Positions 13,334-20,636 of a stretch of DNA of 20,636 bases are shown here, piece by piece (within the stretch, counting starts at the first letter, position 1; each line of letters begins with the position of its first letter). The stretch spans positions 1-20,636 of the forward strand of contig JAHLKH010000319.1 in NCBI GenBank assembly GCA_025526915.1, given 5' to 3'. Below the pieces are notes generated by a model. The model made no database searches. It saw only the letters and a program-made list of their open reading frames with translations, and was not told the DNA's origin. The stretch is from Entophlyctis helioformis. Taxonomy: Eukaryota > Chytridiomycota > Chytridiomycetes > Chytridiales > Chytriomycetaceae. Both the position numbers and the translations under genes were made by a program.

Positions 13334-13501
13334 ATGAATGTCATCGCAACAACCACAACAACAACTGCCGCTGCTGCTTCTGCGGTCCTTGTATCAAACT
13401 GCATTCCATTGGACGCGGCTCCCGCACTTTCTGCCAAGGCTGCTCATCCTCTGCGACACTGCATCGACTGCGCCATCACTCCTTGCCTGGCTGCAGCCTG
13501 A
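13334..13501 (+). CDS. Candidate small Ala/Thr-rich, Cys-containing protein (uncertain)
   Basis: A 55-residue frame starts at ATG 13334 after an A/C-rich leader (CAACAAACAGTCACACA) of the type seen before fungal start codons. It begins MNVIATTTTTTAAAASAVLV, which could act as a weak signal peptide. A short tail with four cysteines follows and ends CLAAA. I do not recognise it. It may be a small secreted protein, the first exon of a spliced gene, or a chance frame. No second exon could be assigned with confidence. Confidence 0.2.
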   Translation: MNVIATTTTTTAAAASAVLVSNCIPLDAAPALSAKAAHPLRHCIDCAITPCLAAA

Positions 13502-13836
13502 TCGTTCTGCCAGTGCAGCCATTCAAGATCTCTCTCATCCAAACCGGCAGCCGTGGCATCCCTCTCAACTCTGGCCAGCTCTGTGTTCCGACAGACGCTC
13601 AGTGCCACGATGAACAATGCATAGCGTCATGCCATTCCTGTGGTACACCACGTCCCTGAAAGTCGCTCACAGCCCTGGCACACTGCCTAGCTGGACAGAA
13701 CCAGTCTGCCTCGTCGTCATGCATCTGCACGTGATGCTTGCGTTCCACCCTCGCGCTTGATGGACGCGCGCCACGTCGCGTCACTTGTTGTCCAGAACAA
13801 CACAACAGCGACTGTCACAGCAAACACACGTTCGCA

Positions 13837-16800
13837 ATGCACGGCTTGTTGTCAGCAGCAGTTGCTCTCGCTCTCGTGCTGTCTGGTGTCGGCAAAGTAA
13901 GCCGCATCGCACATCAACGCCTGTTTGCCCCTGCTTCTCTCCTGTCCGTGTCGGGCAACATGGCTGATGCCTGCCTGCAACTGCCTGCGTCCAGACATGC
14001 GCGTTCCGTGTTCTGGGTCCTGCCGAGCCGCCCACTCCCGAGACCATCCGCATTGGCTTCAACGACGCAAAGTACGTGGCCGTGTCAGACATGCCCCCGC
14101 TGGGTCGAGACCGATACCGCAGCAGGCTGTACAGCACACAGCTGTGGCTCGAGCATCTGTCCAACACCACCGACCTGATTCCCGACGCGACTGTCCAGCT
14201 GGTCGACAACTCGTTCAGCGGTGAGCAGACTCGCAGTGCTGTGCTGTGCTGTGTTGTGCTGAGCCGTGCCGTGCCGTGCGGTGTTTGTGGCATTGGCTGA
14301 ACGCATCTGACTGGCCTTGCACGGATTGGCACACTGCGTGGACGGCATGCAACCGACAGTGACGAGTGCGGATGCGCTGATCAAGACACTCGAGCTGCTC
14401 AACCAGAACGTGGCGGCACTCCTTGGGTCTGCTCTAAGTGCTGCAACCAAACTGGTGCGTGTGTCTGCGTGTGTGTGCTGGCTGTGTGACAGTGCGCGGA
14501 TGTCCACCGCCGCAGCACGCAGAGTGAATGCAAGGACACTCACATGTGCGATCTTTATCGACACGACCGACACGACCGACACGACCGACACGGCCAGACC
14601 AACGTGCTGGCGCAGTCCTTCAATGTGCCCCAGTGCGACGGCTCGTCGACCAGTCCCGACCTGTCCGACAAGAAGGCGTTCCCAGGCTTCTTCCGCACGA
14701 TCCCAAACGACAACCTGCAAGCCACGGCCATCTTTGGTCTGGTGCAGTCCATGGGTTGGCGCCGAGTGGCCATCATCAGCGAGTCAGACGCATACGGCAC
14801 CGGTCTGGCCAAAGCCTTCCAAGACGCCGCACGAGGCTCCAACGTCGACATTGTGGTGCAGCAGTCGGTCACACCGGACGGGTCCAGCGACACACAGCAG
14901 TGGGAGAGCAGCCTCTCTGCCATCGCAGACGCCAACGTGTTTGTGGTGCTTGTGTTTGGCATTCCAGCGCGGCTTGGGGTGCTGTGGCAGGTCGCACGCA
15001 GGATGGGCATGATGTCGGGTCGGCATGCGTGGATCGGGCCAGACTCGATGATGCAGACGCTTGTCACGGACATGACCGGCATGCTGGTCACGTTTCCGTC
15101 CGAGGGCGACGGACCTGCCGCCGACACCTTCAACGCTCTGTGGGCCGCACACCGCGACGATCTGAACACGACAGACAAGCTGAACCCGTACGGACAGTAC
15201 TTTGCGTCGTGTCTGGAGCTGTTTGTGCGTGGCTTTGATCGGTACCTGCGGATGCATCCAAATGCGACCGTGGCCGATCTGGCGGCTCGCCGATACCATG
15301 CCGGCTTTGCAGCGTCGGCACAGGCGTTCAGCTTCCCGGATCTGTACACGCCGGCAGGCAAGATCGTGCTGGATGTGAGCACGGGCGATCCACGATCATC
15401 GTATTCGATCATGAACCTGCAGGCCGGTGTTGGGCGATCGCCGTCGTTTGTGCGAGTTGGCAAGTGGGACTCGAGCACGGGCAATGTGACAATCGACGGC
15501 GACATCCTGTACGGCATCGAAGGTGCGTGTGGCTTGTGCGTGTGGCTCGTGGCTGACCCGTGTGTGTGTGGTAGAGCATTCATTCAGCCATGATGACACG
15601 GCACTCACTGCATGCCGTGTGTTGGATGCCAAACAGGATCCACAGCAACACCACGCGACAACATCAACCTGGCCGACTACACGGCCGCTGTGGAGCCACA
15701 CAGCATCTATGGAGCCACGGCTCTTGTGTTCAACGCCATCGCTGTGCTGCTGATTGTGGCAACGGCCGCAGTGTTTTATGCCAAGCGCGACCATCCGATG
15801 CTGCGCAAGTCGTCAGTGCCCAGCATGCTCGTGATCCTAGCTGGCCTGCTCCTGCCGTGCTTTGATGTGTTTGCCATGCTGCAAGTGAGTGGCCGATGGA
15901 TGCGTCTGTCTTGCGTGCCGTGTTTCTGCGTGCCGTGAAGCCAACACTTGACTCACCTGGACACGCCGTCCTGTGGCAACCATCAAGGTTCCCAACACCA
16001 TGCAGTGTGTTGCCGACATCTGGCTGATCGGACTCGCCTTTGCAATCGTGCTGGGAGCCATCTCGGCCAAACTGCTGCGTCTGTACCGCATCTTCAACGG
16101 CATCAAGACCAAGATCAGGGGCATCTCCAACAACGATCTGCTCATCCAGACAGGTGTCCCTGTTCTGGTCGAGAGTGTCCTGCTGCTCGTCTGGACGATT
16201 GCCGATCCGCCCAAGCCGGCACTATTGCAGATCAACGCGCTGTCGTACTACCATGTGTGCTCGTCGAGCAACTCTCGGTTCCAGTCGGCCATGACACTGG
16301 CGCTGATTGCGTGGAACGGCGTGCTGCTTGTGGCATGCACGGCACTGGCAGTGGCAACACGGGACATCCGCGCCGACTTCAACGAGGCCAAGATTGTTGG
16401 TCTGTGTGTGTACACGCAGGTGCTGGTGGTCATTCTGGCAATCCCGCTGCTGATCACTGGGGCCGGGAGTGTGGGCATCTCGGCGCTGTTTGCGATCAAG
16501 CAGGCGGCCATCTTGATTCTTGTGTATTGCACACTGGCTGCGGTGCATGGATCCAAGATCTATGTGCTGATGTGCATGGAGGCGAGTGCGGCACAAGCAG
16601 CAGAAAGCAAGGCGGCCAAGTTGCGACTGCCCAGCACGGCAGCGAGGGTCACGGGCAGGCTGTTGGCGCAGGGCGGTGATGGCGGCGGCGGCGGCGGCGG
16701 CGGTGGTGGTGGTGGTGGTGTGTGTGATGAGAAGGATCAAATGGACCAGGAGTTCCAGGAGGATCCGAATGGCAAGCGAGATGCATCGCGCAAGCCATGG

Positions 16801-17670
16801 ACGGCCATCAGGCGGCCAGGTGTTGGCACTGGTGCGGCTGCGCCACAAACCGCCGATGTCAACAACAACAGGGACAACAAGGACACCAACGATGCACGGC
16901 GATCGTTCTTCAGCCGAAGTATCCATGCATGCAGGCAGGACATGAACGGCAGCAGCAATGACGGATCATCAACCGACGAGAGCCAAGGCTGGCGCTCATC
17001 GTCTGACCTGCAATGCATGCTGCCGCCTCGGCCCGACACCACAGCACAGCCACGGCGCATCCCGGTCACATACAAAGACCCCAACAGCATTGCGTCTCTC
17101 TGGACCACTGCCGAGCTCATCCACATCGCCGGCATCGATCTTGTGGTTCTGCGCCGCACGCAGCTGCATGTGAGCAAGACAGGCGAAGCAGAGCGCGGAT
17201 CGCGGTCGACACGCCAGCAGCTGTACACGGGCATGCAACTGTTTCTGCGGGATATCAAGCGGCTGCGTGTTGCGGCGGTTGACGGGCGGGATGCGAAGGT
17301 TGTGCGGGTGAGCTCAGACGGGAACGCGATCGTGGACGTGCGGTTTGAGGACGAAGGTGTTGCGCATGAGTTTGAGGGGTTGGTCGGCAGATGTCGCGGG
17401 ATTGGACTTGGTGGTGTGATGCAGAGCTGCGTTGATGGCGGTGAGGGGAGCGATGCGAGTGGCAGTTGGAGCGGGAACGTGCCTGCAAAGCCAGAAGGCG
17501 ATGTGGGCCGAGTGCATGGCGTTGTACATGGCGAGCGCGGACAAGGCAGCCAGCAGATCCAACAGGAGCCACCAATGCACGGGCCGTGGGTTGTCCACGA
17601 TGGCGATCGCATGGTTGGTGGATCGACTCGCACTCTGCTGGACAGCATTCCAGATCCGAAGCAACAATGA
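13837..17670 (+). CDS. GABA-B-like class C G-protein-coupled receptor
   Basis: This is a seven-transmembrane receptor for an unknown ligand. Exons are 13837-13896, 13995-14220, 14360-14454, 14598-15522, 15637-15884 and 15988-17670. They flank five GT-AG introns of 98-143 nt and encode 1078 residues. The signal peptide is MHGLLSAAVALALVLSGVG. The ectodomain (about 21-455) is a periplasmic-binding-protein type I fold, with LLGSALSAATKL and GWRRVAIISESDAYGTG as landmarks. It joins TM1 directly, without the Cys-rich domain of glutamate and Ca-sensing receptors, as in GABA-B types. TM1 to TM7 span about 461-705. Cys525 at the top of TM3 and Cys609 in extracellular loop 2 fit the conserved disulfide. 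The cytoplasmic tail of about 370 residues has a 13-Gly run (751-763 region), a disordered stretch, and a compact region at about 876-988 that I cannot assign. Chytrids have several GABA-B-like receptors, with mostly unknown ligands. Confidence 0.9.
14560..14595 (+). repeat. 9-bp intronic minisatellite (GACACGACC x4)
   Basis: Three exact copies and one variant copy (GACACGGCC) abut the acceptor site of the third receptor intron. The final unit supplies part of the acceptor, GGCCAG. The array stays open in the downstream exon's frame, so retention of its end would add His-Asp-Arg repeats. Confidence 0.85.
16681..16719 (+). repeat. Poly-glycine microsatellite (GGC)7(GGT)6 in the receptor tail
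   Basis: Thirteen consecutive Gly codons, seven GGC then six GGT, lie in the receptor's cytoplasmic tail about 45 residues after TM7. It is probably a flexible linker and length-polymorphic. Confidence 0.95.
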
Positions 17671-17875
17671 ACAGTCGTGTGCATCTGGATGTTGGACAGT
17701 TGCAAGGTGAGGTGGTGCACGCCGGCACCAACATCGAGAATGCGAGTGTTGGGGCAATCGAGAGCAGAGCGCTGTAATGTTCGTGGCCAGCCTGATCTGG
17801 ACACTGGCTGCCCGTGCCGAAGCACAGCAAGCAAGCGAGTGAGCGAGCAGACCAACAACGCCACGAGTGCAGCAG

Positions 17876-19447
17876 ATGGACACGGTCGCGTCCAAGTGGA
17901 TCTTGTCCTGTCCGTCACAAAGCGAGCAAGCGGCTGTGACAATGACAACAGAGCGGCTGACGGCAGACAACGCTGACGCAGCAGCAGCAGACGCAGCAGC
18001 CAGCGACGAGCATGTGTGCAGTCTGCAGAACCAGCCGCAGAGCACAGCCGAGGAGGTCGTTGGAGCGAGTGGCAGTCAAGCCGTCGAGCCAGGACAGCTT
18101 GGACAGCCAGCAGCAACGAAGACTGCGCAGCCGCAAGAGCCGCAGGTGAAGCCAAGTGTGCCTCGCTATGTGGTGCCGCCAGCGACCGGCAACCTTGCAT
18201 ATGGACGCAGCCACTGGGACGGCAAGCCTGCCGAGATCCACGCCATGATCCTCAAGCACGCCGGCCCGCTCACTCGCTTCCTGTGCGGCCTGCTCGGCGA
18301 CAAGCGGCGCATCGACCAGGCGACCAGGCTGCAGCTGTGGACCGATGCGCTCGAGACGGACTGGCAGGGCGATCTGCGTCTGCTGCCTAGCGTTGACCTG
18401 ACAGCCGACAACGGACTGCTCCTCGCACACTCTCGCTCCATGTACGACCGTCTGTGCAAGCGCTTTCCGCGGTGCACCGAGGTCTCGTATGCAGGCTCAG
18501 ACGCAGACAAGAACAACCATGACCTGTCGTTCTATCACGACTCTTGGAACAGCAAGCGACTGCTTCTCATTCCCATGCGGCACGGCTGGTTCGATCTGCT
18601 CGACTTTACGCATCCGATCGCACTCGCTCGCATCGCCATCAGCTTTGGGTTCGTCGACCTGCTCAAGCATCTCGACCGCACTCACGACGCACTCCGCGGC
18701 TGGATGGTCGAGCACGATACGACGACCGAGATCTGGCACAGCGCCATCGACCGAGCGTCGTGCAATGGACACCTCGATGTTGTGCAGTACTTGTTTGAGG
18801 CTGGCGTGGCGGGATGCACTGTGGATGCCATGGACTGGGCAGCTGCCAACGGCCATCTGCCTGTCGTCATCTGGCTCCACGAGAACAGGACGGAAGGATG
18901 CGCGACTGCTGCGATGGAGTGTGCGGCTCGCGATGGCCATCTGCATGTCGTCAAGTGGCTGCATGCCAACAGGACGGAAGGATGCACGACCAATGCGATG
19001 GACTGGGCAGCCATGTATGGACGTCTGCATGTGCCAAGTGGCTCCACGAGAACAGACAGAGGGATGCACAGACCAGGCGATGGTCTATACGCGGCCGTGG
19101 GCATCTGTCCATGGTGCAGTGGTTGCACGAGACCCACGGCGAAGCGTGCTCGTCTGCCGCACTCGATGCCGCCATCAGTCGTGGATACACGGACGTTGTC
19201 AAGTACATGCACTCCAGAGGCGGCCGCGCATCAAGCAGTGCTGTTGAGACGGTGTCCATCGATGGCAATGTCGAGATGCTGCAGCACTTGATGGATTGCG
19301 GATATGCCGTTGAACTCGGAGCCATCAATCGCGCCACGAACGGCCGCTGCCAATATCCTGCTTCGCAGCCTCACACTGGCTCGAGCACAGGCGTTGCTTG
19401 CAGAGAACACCGCAGAAACGGCTTCGCTGTCACCACCCGGCGACTGA
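17876..19447 (+). CDS. Ankyrin-repeat protein with F-box-like N-terminus, broken by several frame changes
   Basis: A probable protein-interaction scaffold. The first in-frame ATG is 17876; the ATG at 17942 (MTTERLTADN) is a good alternative. A disordered Ala/Gln-rich leader comes first. Next is HWDGKPAEIHAMILKHAG, which resembles the first helices of an F-box (PxEIxxxIL). Ankyrin repeats of a chytrid type follow from about 18740 (DRASCNGHLDVVQYL, AAANGHLPVVIWLHENRTEGC, AARDGHLHVVKWLHANRTEGC). After GRLHV (19030) the repeats continue only by moving between frames near 19032, 19056, 19088, 19096 and 19336. The pieces are AKWLHENR, TEGCTDQAM, then RGHLSMVQWLHETHGEACSSAALDAA onward, and finally ANILLRSLTLARAQALLAEN. 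The last piece is again in the original frame and ends in TGA at 19445-19447. Net length change is a multiple of three. Assembly indels or an eroding gene are both possible; introns do not explain it. Confidence 0.7.
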
Positions 19448-19770
19448 ATCAACCGTTGCAGAGCTGCAGAAGGGATGCAAGTGATTGTGGTTGTGTTTGG
19501 ATGGCTGGTCAATGGATGACCAAGACTCGCCACTTGAATGAAGATGTGATGGCACACTTGGACACGCCAAAGGACATCTCCCATCTGCTGGCCCACTTGA
19601 GATCTAAGGGACGCCGTCGAGGATGTCGATGATGGAGAGGTTTGCAGGATCGGGCTGAGAGGGCAGCCTTGTTGGCATGGCATGGTGTGATCATACGGCG
19701 CATGTTACATGCAGGATGGTCGACAACAAGTGGAGTTGCGTCCAATGGAAACCTGCGCACTGGGATAAAA
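19448..19770. other. Intergenic region with no assigned gene
   Basis: About 320 bp between the ankyrin gene and the final coding region. A plus-strand frame encodes HLDTPKDISHLLAHLRSKG near 19556-19610, but no start or family supports a gene. An A-rich GGATAAAAATG at 19763-19773 overlaps the likely start of the next gene. Confidence 0.5.
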
Positions 19771-20636
19771 ATGCAAAACCCGGCGAGATCTTGGAATGAG
19801 AGAGACCGTGGCACCTCGCACACCGACCCAGGTGGGACGGTGCGGCCTGGACACGTCCCGACGTCAGGACGCCCGCCCGCCATCGGCCGGGCCCCGCAGG
19901 CGCAGCGTGACAAGCTCGCGCAGCAGCAGTTCGTCTGGAAACGTTCTGCCCCGGAGCCAGCAGACCCGTTTGGGCACGCCAGCAGCCGTGCTGAGTCCCC
20001 AACAAACCGCATGACACCCGCGTTTCTCGACAATGACACTGGCACGGTCTACGTGGCGGCCAGCGAGCCGGCGGCCGCAAGAGGTCGCCTCGCGAGCACC
20101 GCCCTCACTCCTGTGGCACAGCGCAAGCTGCAGCGCATTGCGCCGCCAACGCCAAGAGAGGTCCGCCAGACCGCACCTGCCCATGAGGTCGTCGAATATG
20201 ACGATATTGAGCGCGACGCGGAGCATGACTATGAAGCTGAGCTACTCTCAGACCCAGACCATATCATTGGCAACGGGGACGAGATCCAGTACTCTACGAC
20301 GAAAACGCACGTCTCGAGGGCGTCGTCGCACGTCTCGAGGACACCAACGCACGCCTGGAGCATGTCAATGCGCGCATGGAGCACGCCAACCGCGAGCTCA
20401 ATGACAAGATTGGTCGCCTAGCTGCCGAGATCAAGGAGCTCAGGCTCGCTGCTGGTCGCCAGCAGGAAGCGCGTGAGAAACGCGCAGCGCCTGTGCCTGC
20501 CCGCAGTCGCCAGACAGCTGCTGCCCCTGCAGTGCCAGTTGCGAGACGCAACAACAAAGATGCTCCGCCAGCACGCGTCGCGTTCGAAGCGGACATTGCA
20601 GATGCAAACACCAACGACAATGAGCCGGTGGCGGCA
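19771..20636 (+). CDS. Unknown protein: disordered N-terminus then coiled coil, 3' partial with one apparent frame break
   Basis: I do not recognise this gene. From ATG 19771 (MQNPARSWNERDRG) the frame encodes a disordered, Pro/Arg/Ala-rich region. An acidic stretch follows (EYDDIERDAEHDYEAELL...GNGDEIQ, to about 20289). The same frame then turns into low-complexity Ser/Thr/His sequence and stops at 20421. The neighbouring frame is open from 20241 to the window end. From 20292 it encodes a clear coiled coil (LYDENARLEGVVARLEDTNA and on), with heptad-spaced Leu/Val/Met and NAR/LE repeats, to about 20470. A basic, Pro/Ala-rich tail follows. One lost base after the GDEIQ codons would join the two parts. 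A spliced intron with an atypical donor is possible. Coiled coils followed by basic tails occur in gag-like proteins of retroelements and in many host proteins, so function is open. Confidence 0.5.

Larger units (their letters stand above)
13145..13836. other. Intergenic region upstream of the class C receptor
   Basis: About 690 bp between tRNA-Lys(CUU) and the receptor start. No TATA box is clear near the receptor ATG. The only candidate gene is a 55-codon frame at 13334-13501. Several overlapping frames on the plus strand are Cys-rich but have no family signature. Confidence 0.55.

Noticed and set aside
17431..17830. Minus-strand segment reading ILDVGAGVHHLTLQL, like methyltransferase motif I
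   Set aside because: The second Gly of the GxG core is His, later motifs are absent, frames do not join by plausible introns, and half of it is antisense to the receptor tail.
17778..17840. Short plus-strand frame MFVASLIWTLAARAEAQQASE resembling a signal peptide
   Set aside because: It is only 21 codons and stops at once. No downstream exon fits, so it is likely chance.

Overview
The window looks like nuclear DNA from a zoosporic fungus, most likely a chytrid (Rhizophydiales, Polyrhizophydium-like). This is inferred from compact, GC-rich genes with short GT-AG introns (16 modelled, 59-143 nt). It also fits a secreted M36 fungalysin, a GABA-B-like class C receptor, a fungal ABCC transporter, and an ankyrin protein with repeats ending in WLHxNRTEGC. 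The genus is a guess from remembered style, not a search. There are no bacterial operons, CRISPR arrays, viruses or complete mobile elements.

Layout. 1-4388 (+): most of an ABCC (MRP/YOR1-type) transporter, six exons, 5' end outside the window. 4483-5687 (-): a membrane-anchored protein with a repetitive DUF4097-like beta-solenoid, convergent with the transporter. 5903-5974 (-): tRNA-Lys(UUU). About 840 bp of noncoding DNA and a TATA promoter follow, then 6818-8954 (+), the M36 metalloprotease. 9223-10390 (-) is an alpha/beta hydrolase ending in a peroxisomal SKL signal but with one frame break. 10559-12593 (-) is a serine beta-lactamase-like hydrolase. 13073-13144 (+) is tRNA-Lys(CUU). 13837-17670 (+) is a class C GPCR with a long cytoplasmic tail. 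17876-19447 (+) is an ankyrin-repeat protein with several frame breaks. 19771 to the window end (+) is the start of an unknown coiled-coil protein, also with one apparent break.

The genes do not form a pathway. The transporter, anchored solenoid protein, secreted protease and receptor share a cell-surface or environment theme, but that may be chance.

The most striking signal is structural. Several otherwise intact genes change reading frame by what looks like one lost base (near 5702, 9424, 19031-19096 and 20289), while the protein character continues in the next frame. This may be residual assembly indels or, for the ankyrin gene, real decay. I see no convincing undescribed multi-gene system. 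The better leads are the receptor's unidentified tail domain, the acidic insert in the beta-lactamase-like enzyme, and the SKL-terminated hydrolase.
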